Shown here: piece after piece, positions 49,361 to 59,511 of the stretch | Layout: the number at the start of each line of letters is the position of its first letter | Numbering within the stretch: position 1 is the stretch's first letter | Assembly: GCF_045679555.1 (NCBI RefSeq) | Contig: NC_092092.1 | Location: 18,765,469 to 18,829,468 of the forward strand | Direction: 5' to 3' | DNA from: Salvelinus alpinus | Taxonomy: Eukaryota; Chordata; Actinopteri; Salmoniformes; Salmonidae | DNA length: 64,000 bases | Notes under the pieces: model-generated | Seen by the model: only the letters and a program-made list of their open reading frames with translations | Told to the model about the DNA's origin: nothing | Database searches by the model: none | Position numbers and translations under genes: made by a program

Positions 49361-50753
49361 CAGTGCATTCTGAAAGTTTTCAGCCTTATTCGGAAAGTAT
49401 TATAGCCTTATTCTAAAATGGATTAAAACGTTGTCTTCCTCATATACACACAATACCCCATAATGACAAAGCGAAAACAGGTTTTTAGAGATTTTTGCAC
49501 ATTTATTAAAAATAATAAACATAAATATGTGATGTGGATTTACATATTCAGACCCTTTGCTATGAGATTCGGTGCACTGTTTCAAGGTGCATCCTGTTTC
49601 AATTGATCATCCTTGATATGTTTCTACAACTTGATTGGAGTCCACTTGTGGTAAATTCAATTGATTGGAAATTATTTGGAAAGGCACACACCTGTTTCTA
49701 TAAGGTCCCACAGTTGACAGTGGATGTCAGAGCAAAAACCAAGCCATGAGGTCAAAGGAATTGTACGTAGAGTTTCTAAATAGGATTGTGTCAAGGCACA
49801 GATTTGAGGAAGGGTACCAAAACATTTCTGCAGCATTGAAGGTCTGCGAGAACACAGCGGCCTACATCACTCATATATGGAAAAAGTTTGGAACCACAAA
49901 GACTCTTCCTAGAGCTGGCCGCCTGGCACACTGAGCAATCAGGAAGGAGAAGGGCCTTGGTCAGGGAAGAACCCGATGGTCACTCTGACAGAGCTCCAGA
50001 GTTCGTCTATGGAGATGGGAGAACCTTCCAGAAGGACAACCATCAAGCCTTTATGGTAGAGTGGCCAGACAGCCCACTTGGAGTTAGCCAAAAGGCACCT
50101 AAAGGACTCTCAGACCATGAGAAACATGATTCAGATGCAGGAACTGGGAGACTAGTCAGGATCGAGAGAAAGATGAACGGAGCAAAGTACAGAACGACCC
50201 TTGATGAAAACCTGCTCCAGAGCCTTCAGGACCTCAGACTGGGGCGAAGGTTCACCTTTTAACAGGACAATGACCCAAAGACAATGAAGGAGGGGTTTCA
50301 GGACAGGTCTCTGAATGTCCTTTAGTGGCCCAACAAGAGCCAGGACTTGAACCCGATTGAACATCACTGGAGAGACCTGAAAATAGCTGTGCAGCGACAC
50401 TCCCCATCTTACCTGACAGAGCTTGAGAGGATCTGCAGAGAAGAATGGGAGAAACACCCCAAATACAGGTGTGCCAAGCTTGTAGCGTTATACCGAGCAA
50501 GTCTTGTGGCTGTATTCGCTGCCAAAGGTGCTTCAACAAAGCATTGAGTAATAGGTCTAAATACTTATGTAAATGTAATATTTCAGTTTTTATTTTTTAA
50601 TGAATATACACAAATGTCAAAAAAACTGTTTTTGCTTTGTCATTATGGGGTTTTGGGTGTAGATTGAGAATATATATACTTTTAATACATTTTAGAGTAA
50701 CGTAACAAAATGTGGAAAAAGTCAAGCGGTCTGAATACTTTCCAAATGCATTG
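49361..50753 (+). mobile_element. Tc1-like transposon G (B family)
   Basis: Termini cagtgcattctgaaagtttt (49,361) and tactttccaaatgcattg (50,753), with perfect TA on both sides (49,359-49,360; 50,754-50,755). Length 1,393 bp, shortened by an internal deletion. Confidence 0.9.
49746..50547 (+). pseudogene. Tc1-like transposase of element G, catalytic region deleted
   Basis: The start is the ATG at 49,746 (MRSKELYVEFLNRIVSRHRF), the same as element B's. The helix-turn-helix part is open to a stop at about 49,934 (FGTTKTLPRAGRLAH). A frame change leads to [20 protein letters not shown] (50,135-50,200), reached by a deletion that removes the WSDE region with the first catalytic aspartate. Another frame change follows at 50,260 (a phrase like QDNDPK keeps the second aspartate), and NPIEHHWRDLKIAV (50,350-50,390) keeps the glutamate. 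It ends GASTKH at 50,547. Confidence 0.8.
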
Positions 50754-51035
50754 TAACTATTTGTTCAACACATTTGGAATGTACAGCAACAGAATTCAGT
50801 ACATGGGCTGTTCTTTCATTATTCTCCATGTACACCAAGTCAGAACCGTAGGATAAATAAAGGGGGGTATATAAGCAGGCAATGAAAGGTCTAACAATAT
50901 TCAATGATTACATTTCTCTAATACAGGCTATAGGCAACATGTGAGCCACCAAGTCAGAACAGTAAGCTAAATTATGAGGGGGAAAATGGACCAAATTATG
51001 AGGGTGAGGCACATGGGCTACTAACAGCCGACTAA

Positions 51036-51690
51036 ATCAAATCAAATGTATTTGTCACATGCACAACAGGTGTAGACCTTACAGTGAAATGCTTACTTAC
51101 AAGCCCTTAATTTAACCAACAATGCAGTTTTAAGAAAAATACCTAAATAAATAAAAGTTACAAATACTAAAGAGCAGCAGTAAAATAACAAAAGCGAGGA
51201 TATCTACAGGGGGTACCAGTACAGAGTCAATGTGCGGGGGCACCAGTTAGTCGAGGTAATTGAGGTAATATGTACATGTAGGTACAAATGCAAATAGTAC
51301 GGATAGCCATTTGATGAGATGTTCATGAGTCTTATGGCTTGGGGGTAGAAGCTGTTTAGAAGCCACTTGGACCTAGACTTGGTGCTCCGGTAACGTTTGC
51401 CGTGCTGTAGCAGAGTGAACAGTCCATAACTAGAGTGGTTGGAGTCGTTGACAATTTTAGGGCCTTCCTCTGACACCACCTGGTATAGAGGTCCTGGATG
51501 GCAGGATGCTTGGCCCCAGTGATGTACTGGGCCATACACACTACCTTCTGTAGTGCCTTGCGGTCGGAGGCCGCATGCCAGGCATTGATGCAACCAGTCA
51601 GCATGCTCTCGATGGTGCAGCTGTAGAACTTTTTGAGGATCTGAGGACCCATGTCATATCTTTTCAATCCCCTGAGGGGTATTAGTTTTT
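51036..51690 (-). mobile_element. LINE (I/Nimb-like) 3' part, minus strand
   Basis: The tail aatcaaatcaaatgtatttg at 51,036 and the UTR text gaaatgcttacttacaagcc, ggtaccagtacagagtcaat match the copies at 9,297 and 52,736. The coding end at 51,667-51,356 reads LKKFYSCTIESMLTGCINAW and AQYITGAKHPAIQDLYTRWC, with a frameshift near 51,360. 5'-truncated. Confidence 0.8.
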
Positions 51691-51718
51691 TTTGCGCCCT
51701 CTTTTTTTTGCGCCCTCT

Positions 51719-52021
51719 TCAAACAGGTGCAGTTAATACAGGTAATGAGTGGAGAACAGGAGGGCTTCTTAAAGAAAAACTAACAGGTCTGTGAGAGCCG
51801 GAATTCTTACTGGTTGGTAGGTGATCAAATACTTTTGTCATGCAATAAAATGCAAATTAATTACTTAAAAATCATACAATGTGATTTTCTGGATTTTTGT
51901 TTTAGATTCCGTCTCTCGCAGTTGAAGTGTTCCTATGATAAAAATTACAGACCTCTACATGCTTTGTAAGTAGGAAAACCTGCAAAATCGGCAGTGTATC
52001 AAATACTTGTTCTCCTCACTG
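51719..52021. mobile_element. Right-end fragment of a Tc1-like element (H family)
   Basis: caaacaggtgcagttaatac to acttgttctcctcactg is nearly identical to the right end of element H (54,778-55,081). The rest of the element is absent. A tgcgccctctt phrase is duplicated just before it at 51,693-51,718. Confidence 0.85.
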
Positions 52022-52023
52022 TA

Positions 52024-52196
52024 TGTAGATATTCCCAAAGAAATCTGCCGTTTCCAGCTACAATAGTCATTTTCAACATGAACAATGTCTACACTGTATT
52101 TCTGATCAATTTGATGTTATTTTAATGAACAACAATGTGCCTTTCTTTAAAAAACAAGGACATTTCTAAATGACCCCGATCTTTTGAACGGTAGTG
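52024..52196. mobile_element. Right-end fragment of a Tc1-like element (D family)
   Basis: Contains gccgtttccagctacaatag, gtctacactgtatttctgat and the terminus cttttgaacggtagtg at 52,196, followed by TATA. It is the end missing from element D at 911. It abuts the H-family fragment across a TA (52,022-52,023). Confidence 0.8.
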
Positions 52197-52379
52197 TATA
52201 TATATATTTTTTTTGCTTAACAGGTGGGGCTCAAAACAGGTTTGGCTCTGACCCAGCTGCCTTGATTGACAGGTCGCCAGTGGTCTCACATCAGAATTAG
52301 ACATTCTTCCATATTTTTAAAATGTCAAATTTTTAAAATGCTGAAAACCGTATATTTTCAAAGTATTCATGGTTAAATT

Positions 52380-52520
52380 TAGCCATTCATTTCGAAATCT
52401 TAAGGTTAGGTAGGCATTAACTCCGAATGGTTTAGGTAAGGGTTACGGTTGGAATGGGCATTTTAACCAAAATCTCAAAAACAACTTTTTATTGCTGGAT
52501 TCAAACTTGAAACCTTTAGA
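52380..52520. repeat. Repeat related to 42,310 in opposite orientation
   Basis: ttaggtaggcattaactccg, gaatggtttaggtaagg and gctggattcaaacttgaaac mirror parts of 42,340-42,490. 52,521-52,735 is C-rich (ccccattcccc runs) without a gene. Confidence 0.45.
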
Positions 52521-52735
52521 ATCAGAGGCAGATGCTTACTATCATCCTAATCCCCCATTCCCCACCCCATTCCCAATCCCCCTTCTCGTTCCCCTTTCCC
52601 TGTTCCCAGTTCCCAGTTCCCCATCCCCCATCCTCCATCCCCGTCCACAATGTCCTAGCAAAACTGAAACCTGATTGACAGTATTAGCGCTCATTGTTAC
52701 CCCCTAGTGGCCAGTTTCTACACCACCAGACATGG

Positions 52736-52907
52736 ATCAAATCAAATGTAATTTGTCACATGCGCCAAATACAACAGGTGTGGTAGACCTTACAAGGAAA
52801 TGCTTGCTTACAAGCCCCCACTAATGGTTTAAGAAGTTTTAAGAAAAAAGTGTTAAGTAAAAAAATTAAATAAAACTAACAAATAATTCAACAGCAGCAA
52901 TCATTAA
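52736..52907 (-). mobile_element. LINE (I/Nimb-like) tail, interrupted
   Basis: atcaaatcaaatgtaatttg, gaaatgcttgcttacaagcc and up to aacagcagcaatc. The same LINE appears to continue at 56,797-56,868 (aaataacaatagcgaggcta, gggggtaccggttcggagtc), so LINE Y landed inside it. Confidence 0.75.
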
Positions 52908-53474
52908 AAAAAATATATACATTTCACCTTTTTTTAACCAGGTAAGCTAGTTGAGAACAAGTTCTCATTTACAACTGTGACCTGGCCAAGATGAAGCAAA
53001 GCAGTGCGACACAAACAACAATACAGAGTTACACATGGAATAAACAAGCATACAGTCAATAACACAATAGAAAAAAAGAAAGTCTATATACAGTGTGTGC
53101 AAATGGCGTGAGGAGGTAAGGCAATAAATAGGCCATAGTAGCGAAGTAATTACAATTTAGCAATTAACACTGGAGTGATAGATGAGCAGATGGTGATGTG
53201 CAAGTACAAATACTGGTGTGCAAAAGAGCAGAAACGTAAATAAAAACAATATGGGGATGAGGTAGGTAGATTGTGTGGGCTATTTACAGATGGGCTATGT
53301 ACAGCTGCAGCGATCGGCTAGCTGCTCGGATAGCTGATGTTTAAAGTTAGTTAAAGAAATATAAGTCTTCAGCTTCAGCGATGTTTGCAATTCGTTCCAG
53401 TCATTGGCAGCAGAGAACTGGAAGGAAAGGCGGCCAAAGTAGGTGTTGGCTTTGGGGATGACCAGTGAGATATA

Positions 53475-55081
53475 CAGTGGGGAGAACAAGTATTTGATAC
53501 ACTGCCGATTTTGCAGGTTTTCCAACTTACAAAGCATGTAGAGGTCTGTAATTTTTATCATAGGTACACTTCAACTGTGAGAGACGGAATCTAAAACAAA
53601 AATCCAGAAAATCACATTGTATGATTTTTAAGTAATTAATTTGCATTTTATTGCATGACATAAGTATTTGATACATCAGAAAAGCAGAACTTAATATTTG
53701 GTACAGAAACCTTTGTTTGCAATTACAAAGATCATACGTTTCCTGTAGTTATTGACCAGGTTTGCACACACTGCAGCAGGGATTTTGGCCCACTCCTCCA
53801 TACAGACCTTCTCCAGATCCTTCAGGTTTCGGGGCTGTCGCTGGGCAATACGGACTTTCAGCTCCCTCCAAAGATTTTCTATTGGGTTCAGGTCTGGAGA
53901 CTGGCTAGGCCACTCCAGGACCTTGAGATGCTTCTTACGGAGCCACTCCTTAGTTGCCCTGGCTGTGTGTTTCGGGTCGTTGTCATGCTGGAAGATCCAG
54001 CCACGACCCATCTTCAATGCTCTTACTGAGGGAAGGAGGTTTTTAGCCAAGATCTCGCGATACATGGCCCCATCCATCCTCCCCTCAATATGGTGCAGTC
54101 GTCCTGTCCCCTTTGCAGAAAAGCATCCCCAAAGAATGATGTTTCCACCTCCATGCTTCACGGTTGGGAGGGTGTTCTTGGGGTTGTACTCATCCTTCTT
54201 CTTCCTCCAAACACGGCGAGTGGAGTTTAGACCAAAAAGCTCTATTTTTGTCTCATCAGACCACATGACCTTCTCCCATTCCTCCTCTGGATCATCCAGA
54301 TGGTCATTGGCAAACTTCAGACGGGCCTAGAAATGCGCTGGCTTGAGCAGGGGGACCTTGCATGCGCTGCAGGATTTCAATCCATGACGGTGTAGTGTGT
54401 TACTAATGGTTTTCTTTGAGACTGTGGTCCCAGCTCTCTTCAGGTCATTGACCAGGTCCTGCCGTGTAGTTATGGGCTGATCCCTCACCTTTCTCATGAT
54501 CATTGATGCCCCACGAGGTGAGATCTTGCATGGAGCCCCAGACCGAGGGTGGTTGACCGTCATCTTCAACTTCTTCCATTTTCTAATAATTGCGCCAACA
54601 GTTGTTGCCTTCTCACCAAGCTGCTTGCCTATTGTCCTGTAGCCCATCCCAGCCTTGTGCAGGTCTACAATTTTATCCCTGATGTCCTTACACAGCTCTC
54701 TGGTCTTGGCCATTGTGGAGAGATTGGAGTCTGTTTGATTGAGTGTGTGTACAGGTGTCTTTTATACAGGTAACAAGTTCAAACAGGTGCAGTTAATACA
54801 GGTAATGAGTGGAGAACAGGAGGGCTTCTTAAAGAAAAACTAACAGGTCTGTGAGAGCCGGAATTCTTACTGGTTGGTAGGTGATCAAATACTTATGTCA
54901 TGCAATAAAATGCAAATTAATTACTTAAAAATCATACAATGTGATTTTTTGGATTTTTGTTTTAGATTCCGTCTCTCACAGTTGAAGTGTACCTATGATA
55001 AAAATTACAGACCTCTACATGCTTTGTAAGTAGGAAAACCTTCAAAATCGGCAGTGTATCAAATACTTGTTCTCCCCACTG
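53475..55081 (-). mobile_element. Tc1-like transposon H, well preserved
   Basis: Termini cagtggggagaacaagtatt (53,475) and acttgttctccccactg (55,081) with perfect TA at both sides (53,473-53,474; 55,082-55,083). The inverted repeats are long: the phrase gatacactgccgattttgca and its complement, and gagacggaatctaaaacaaa and its complement, place them at roughly 200 bp. Length 1,607 bp is full size. It interrupts LINE Y and is the youngest-looking transposon in the window. Confidence 0.95.
53691..54713 (-). pseudogene. Tc1-like transposase of element H, one in-frame stop
   Basis: One continuous frame of 341 codons from ATG 54,713 to the stop at 53,691-53,693, full length for the family, broken only by a TAG at 54,327-54,329 (codon 129). 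The N-terminus has two helix-turn-helix units ([22 protein letters not shown]-type linker at [35 protein letters not shown]). The catalytic domain has [27 protein letters not shown] and [13 protein letters not shown], giving D, D34 and E; the count between the second aspartate (first D of HDND) and the glutamate is 34. It ends NKGFCTKY. The protein would bind the terminal repeats, excise the element and insert it at TA. Confidence 0.92.
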
Positions 55082-56796
55082 TACCTGCTGGAGCGCATGC
55101 TACGGGTGGGTGTTGTTATCGTGACCAGTGAGCTGAGATAAGGCGGAGCTTTACCTAGCATAGACTTATAGATGACCTGGAGCCAGTGGGTCTGGCGACG
55201 AATATGTAGCGAGGGCCAGCCGACTAGAGCATACAGGTCGCAGTGGTGGGTGGTATAAGGGGCTTTGGTGACAAAAAGGATGGCACTGTGATAGACTGCA
55301 TCCAGTTTGCTGAGTTGAGTATTGGAAGCTATTTTGTAAATTACATCGCCAAAGTCGAGGATCGGTAGGATAGTCAGTTTTACGAGGGTATGTTTGGCGG
55401 CTTTGTGTGAAGGAGGCTTTGTTGCGAAATAGGAAGCAGATTCGAGATTTAATTTTGGAGATGTTAAATATGAGTCTGGAAGGAGAGTTTACAGTCTAGC
55501 CAGACACCTAGGTATTTGTAGTTGTCCACATATTCTAAGTCAGAACCGTCCAGAGTAGTGATGCTAGTCGGGTGGGCGGGTGCGGGCAGTGAACGGTTGA
55601 AAAGCATGCATTTGGTTTTACTAGCGTTTAAGAGCAGTTGGAGGCCACGGAAGGAGTGTTGTCTGGCATTGAAGCTCGTTTGGAGGTTAGTTAACACAGT
55701 GTCCAAAGAAGGGCCAGATGTATACAGAATGGTGTCGTCTGCGTAGAGGTGGATCAGGGAATCACCCGTAGCAAGAACGGCATCGTTGATATATACAGAG
55801 AAGAGAGTCTGCCTGAGATTTGAACCCTGTGGCACCCCCATAGAGACTGCCAGAGGTCCGGACAACAGGCCATCCGATTTGACACACTGAACTCTGTCTG
55901 AGAAGTAGTTGGTGAACCAGGCGCGGCAGTCATTTGGGAAACCAAGGCTGTTGGGTGTGCCGATAAGAATACGGTGATTGACAGAGTCGATAGCCTTGGC
56001 CAGGTCGATGAAGACGGCTCCACAGTACTGTATTTTATCGATGGTGGTTATGATATCGTTTAGTACCTTGAGCGTGGCTGAGGTGCACCCGTGACCAGCT
56101 AGAAACCGGATTGCACAGCGGAGAAGGTTTGGTCAGATTCGAAATGGTCAGTGATATGTTTATTAACTTGGCTTTCAAAGACTTTAGATAGGCATTGCAG
56201 GATGGATATAGGTCTATAACAGTTTGGGTCTAGAGTGTCACCTCCTTGGAAGAGGGGGATGACCTCGGCGGCTTTCCAATCTTTATGGATCATGGTCGAT
56301 ACGAAAGAGAGGTTGAACAGACTGGTAATAGAGGTTGCAACAATGGTGGCGGATAATTTTAGAAAGAGAGGGTCCAGATTGTCTAGCCCAGCTGATTTGT
56401 ACGGGTCCATGCTTTGCAGCTCTTTCAGAACATCTGCTATCTGGATTTGGGTGAAGGAGAAGCTGGGGAGTCTTGGGCAAGTAGCTGCGGGGGGTGCGGA
56501 GCTGTTGGCTGGGGTTGGGGTAGCCAGGAGGAAAGCATGGCCAGCCGTAGAGAAATGCTTATTAAAATTCTTGATTATCATGGTTTTATCGGTGGTGACA
56601 GTGTTACCTAGCTTCAGTGCAGTGGGTAGCTGGGAGGAGGTGTTCTTGTTCTCCATGGACTTTACAGTGTCCCAAAACTTTTGGGATTTAGAGCTACAGG
56701 ATTCCAATTTCTGTTTGAAAAAGCTAGCCTTTGCTTTCCTGACTGACTGCGTGTATTGGTTCCTGACTTCCCTGAAAAGTTGCATATCGCGGGGAC

Positions 56797-56868
56797 TAAA
56801 ATAACAATAGCGAGGCTATATGCAGGGGGTACCGGTTCGGAGTCAATGTGCGGGGGCGCCGGTTAGTC
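56797..56868 (-). mobile_element. Continuation of the interrupted LINE tail
   Basis: aaaataacaatagcgaggct and cggagtcaatgtgcgggggc match the 3' UTR seen at 51,185-51,240, and complete the tail at 52,736-52,907. Confidence 0.7.
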
Positions 56869-57000
56869 GAATACTGACTTGTATCATGGGTGATCTGTCT
56901 GGACCAAATGTTATGCTGGACACATGCCTCCTTCTCCTTGCATAGCAAAATAACAATATGGTGTGAGAGTTCAGAAGACATCTTATATACTGTATATTAA

Positions 57001-57430
57001 GGGCGGCAGGTAGCCAAGGGATAACTAGTCAGTTGCTCAACTGAAATGTGTCTTTTGTATTTAACCCAACACCTGTGAATCAGAGAAGTGTAGGGGGCTT
57101 TAATTAATCGACATCGACAGTGCCCATGAAACAGTTGTTGGGGTTAACTGCCTTGCTCAAGGGCAGAACAGCAAATTTGTTTACCTTGCCAGCTCTGGGA
57201 TTCAAACCAGCACCCTTCCGGTTACTGGCCCAACGCTCTTAACCGCAAGGCTACCTGTCACCCCGAGTAACCGAAAGGTTGCCGGTACGAATACCTGAGC
57301 CAACAACATGAATAATCTGTCTATGTGCTCTTGAGCGCTTAACCCTCATTTTGTCGAGGGGTGCCATACTACCATGGCTGACCTTGTAAAACAACACATT
57401 TCACTGTACCTATCCGCTGTGTGACAATAA
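57001..57430. mobile_element. SINE fragments in opposite orientations
   Basis: 57,001-57,245 includes gttaactgccttgctcaagg and gggattcaaaccagcaccct, ending aaccgcaaggctacctgtca: the complement of a tRNA-like head with B-box. 57,246-57,430 begins gagtaaccgaaaggttgccg and ends tttcactgtacctatccgct, gtgacaataaaaaataac, in the opposite sense. Possibly two insertions or an inverted duplication. Confidence 0.6.
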
Positions 57431-57668
57431 AAAATAACAAAAATATTAACATTATTATATGTAATAATAGTAATGCTGTTTTACTGACTATTATATAGCT
57501 TACAGATGACAGATGATTTTACCTTTACTAATAATACAAGTTCCCACTGGTAATACTTTGAAAAATGCTCATAAGAGTCTTAGTTCTTTATCTGGTGATA
57601 TCTTTGAAATATCAGCACATGGAGTACAGTTATTTTTTCTTCTGCTGTAAATCACTTTCAGCTACAAT

Positions 57669-57795
57669 CGAGAAACCATTAGAAACCATTAGAAACCATT
57701 AGAAACCATTAGAAACAGTTAGAAACCATTAGAAACCATTAGAAACAGTTAGAAACCATTAGAAACCATTAGAAACCATTAGAAACAGTTAGAAC
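57669..57795. repeat. 10-bp tandem repeat, 12 units
   Basis: Units agaaaccatt (nine) and agaaacagtt (three, at unit positions 5, 8 and 12). 57,431-57,668 to the left is AT-rich with no recognisable feature. Confidence 0.95.
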
Positions 57796-57867
57796 GCTAC
57801 AAAATAGAAATAGATTTCACGTTGGATAAATGTACAAATGTTTTTCTACCTCCACCATCTCCAAAGT

Positions 57868-57977
57868 ACATGTGTGTGTGTCTGTGTGGATGTGTGTGTG
57901 TGTGTGTGTCTCTGTGTGTGTGTGCATGTGTGAGTGCGTGTGTGCTTGCTTGCGTGTGTGTGTGTGTGTGTGTGTGT
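57868..57977. repeat. Imperfect (TG)n microsatellite
   Basis: TG runs broken by ctc, cat, gag and cttgcttgcg interruptions. 57,978-58,230 has no feature. Confidence 0.9.
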
Positions 57978-58234
57978 ATTATGGGTTTGGTAAATAGAAT
58001 GAAGATGTTACCCTTTAAAAAAGGATCATGGTGTTACTCACACACTATCAATCAAGCATGTTCCCTGACATTTCTTCAAGGATTTTCAGCTTGGTTAGTG
58101 ACAGAATGGTTGTCAAACCAAATATTATCTTAGAGCAATTCCTTTTCTTCCTTTTTTTCCTTTGCTTTTTTGTTAGCATTTTATTTGAAATGAGACATTG
58201 GCTAAGAATCCTCCACCTGTGAATCAGAGGTTGC

Positions 58235-58312
58235 GTCTCAAACGGCACCCTATGGGCCCTGGTCAAAAGTAATGCACTATATGCGGAATAGGGTTACATT
58301 TGGGACGTGCCG
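58235..58312. repeat. Short palindromic interspersed repeat (copy 8, shortened)
   Basis: cgtctcaaacggcaccctat, gggccctggtcaaaagtaat, then cggaatagggttacatttgg. The left arm is shortened. Confidence 0.7.
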
Positions 58313-58320
58313 ATAGTATC

Positions 58321-58590
58321 CACTGAACAAAAATATAAATGCAACATGCAACAGTTTCTAATATTTTACTGAGTTATAGTTCATAGAAGGAAAGCTGTCA
58401 ATTGAAATATATTAATTAGGCCCTAATCTATCGATTTCACATGACTGGACACAGCCATGGGTGGGCCTGGGAGGGCATAGGCCCACCCAGTTGTGAGACA
58501 GGTCCATCCACTGGGGTGAGAGGCCCAGCCAATTAGAATTATTTTTATTTTTACAGACAGAAATACTCCTCAGCATATTTTTGTTCAGTA
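58321..58590. mobile_element. Tc1/mariner-like MITE
   Basis: Termini cactgaacaaaaatataaat (58,321) and catatttttgttcagta (58,590) are inverted repeats. The middle has ggcctgggagggcataggcc. Truncated relative at 16,971-17,232. No coding capacity. Confidence 0.75.
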
Positions 58591-58671
58591 TACATGAAAT
58601 AGATCAAAATCTCCCAATAAGGTTTGTGGTGTTTCATGATAGGGTGTATTATCAACATGTACCTTTATCAA

Positions 58672-59004
58672 AATCATAAGAGACAGCTATGCGTTTGGCA
58701 TACAGTTCCATGGAATATGATGTGATTGGTTTAGATCAGGGGTGGGCATTTCCAGTTCTCAAGGGCCTGATTGGTGTCACAGTTTTGCCCCAGCCCCAGC
58801 TAACACACCTGACTCCAATAATCACCTAATCATGATCTTCAGTTTAGAATGCAATTGGATTAATCAGCTGTGTTTGCTAGGGAAGGAGAAAAAGTGTGAC
58901 ACCAATCAGGCCCCTGAGAACTGGAGTTTCCCACCCCTGATCTAAACCAATCACATCATATTCCATGGAACTGTATGCCAAACGCATAGCTGTCTCTTAT
59001 GATT
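58672..59004. repeat. 110-bp-arm inverted repeat around a hAT-like MITE
   Basis: The left arm (58,672-58,781) and right arm (58,895-59,004) are reverse complements with about four mismatches in 110 positions, separated by about 113 bp. The inner parts of the arms and the spacer are a hAT-like MITE (58,737-58,939, ends caggggtggg and cccacccctg). The outer 65 bp (aatcataagagacagctatg and so on) are perfect. The 8 bases flanking the MITE (gtttagat and atctaaac) are complementary rather than a direct target duplication. Confidence 0.9.
58737..58939. mobile_element. hAT-like MITE
   Basis: 203 bp with imperfect inverted ends caggggtgggc / cccacccctg and centre ccagccccagctaacacacc, aatcatgatcttcagtttag. 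A frequent non-autonomous element in salmonids by recollection. No coding capacity. Confidence 0.7.
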
Positions 59005-59179
59005 CAACCTTCACAGGTTAAAGACTTCATGCTTTTCCCTCTACTTTTATCTCATAATCCTCTTTATTTCTTTTGTAACCAGACAACATTCATAACTGTG
59101 TTATCTGTTGGGCCATGAAGAAGGAGCCCATGTCAGCACTGACTTAATATACACACTGAATAATGAAAGGGATTGATAG

Positions 59180-59508
59180 ACAGACAGACCGACCGACCGA
59201 CCGACCGACCGACCGACCGACCGACCGACCGACCGACCGACCGACCGACCGACCGACCGACCGACCGACCGACCGACCGACCGACCGACCGACCGACCGA
59301 CCGACCGACCGACCGACCGACCGACCGACCGACCGACCGACCGACCGACCGACCGACCGACCGACCGACCGACCGACCGACCGACCGACCGACCGACCGA
59401 CCGACCGACCGACCGACCGACCGACCGACCGACCGACCGACCGACCGACCGACCGACCGACCGACCGACCGACCGACCGACCGACCGACCGACCGACCGA
59501 CCGACCGA
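59180..59508. repeat. (GACC)n tetranucleotide microsatellite
   Basis: About 81 uninterrupted units. Because four is not a multiple of three, every frame translates to the same cycling peptide (DRPT or GRSV types); the 118-145-residue open frames are artefacts. Confidence 0.98.
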
Positions 59509-59511
59509 ATA

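Larger units (their letters stand above)
48910..51035. repeat. Interspersed repeat Z split by Tc1-like element G
   Basis: Left part 48,910-49,360 (caggggcgattttagcatgg, gtgcccacaaactgttaggg, ggacggacatagtcaatata) and right part 50,754-51,035 (actatttgttcaacacattt, accaagtcagaaccgtagga, ggcacatgggctactaacag) read as one sequence when element G is removed. I recognise the text as a frequent salmonid repeat, probably a DNA transposon, without being able to name it. Confidence 0.55.
53295..56785 (-). pseudogene. LINE Y reverse transcriptase, interrupted by element H
   Basis: Frame 56,785-56,099 starts FREVRNQYTQSVRKAKASFF and includes ILKELQSMDPYKSAGLDNLD-like text (VLKELQSMDPYKSAGLDNLD), IHKDWKAAEVIPLFQGGD and YRPISILQCLSKVFESQVNK: RT fingers. 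A break near 56,090-55,870 covers the first catalytic aspartate (FIDLAKAIDSVNH-like in another frame). Frame 55,865-55,464 has SMGVPQGSNLRQTLFSVYIN, LIHLYADDTILYTSGPS (catalytic YADD) and YLGVWLDCKLSFQTHI. Element H separates this from the last frame, 53,561-53,295, with SFQFSAANDWNELQTSLKLK and FKHQLSEQLADRCSC. The endonuclease is missing. Confidence 0.85.
52908..56796 (-). mobile_element. LINE Y (L2/Rex-type), containing Tc1-like element H
   Basis: The 3' end at 52,908 has ttttaaccaggtaagctagt and gagaacaagttctcatttac. LINE sequence covers 52,908-53,474 and 55,082-56,796; element H is the middle 1.6 kb. The coding strand is minus. Other pieces of the family: 47,540-47,965 (UTR) and 59,797-60,400 (C-terminus). 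Confidence 0.85.

Noticed and set aside
53752..54330. 192-residue plus-strand frame
   Set aside because: It is the antisense shadow of the element H transposase, whose motifs are on the minus strand.
56235..56804. 189-residue plus-strand frame
   Set aside because: Antisense shadow of the LINE Y reverse transcriptase.
57669..57795. CRISPR-like array of short repeats
   Set aside because: Units are contiguous 10-mers without spacers, and the genome is a fish; this is a simple tandem repeat.
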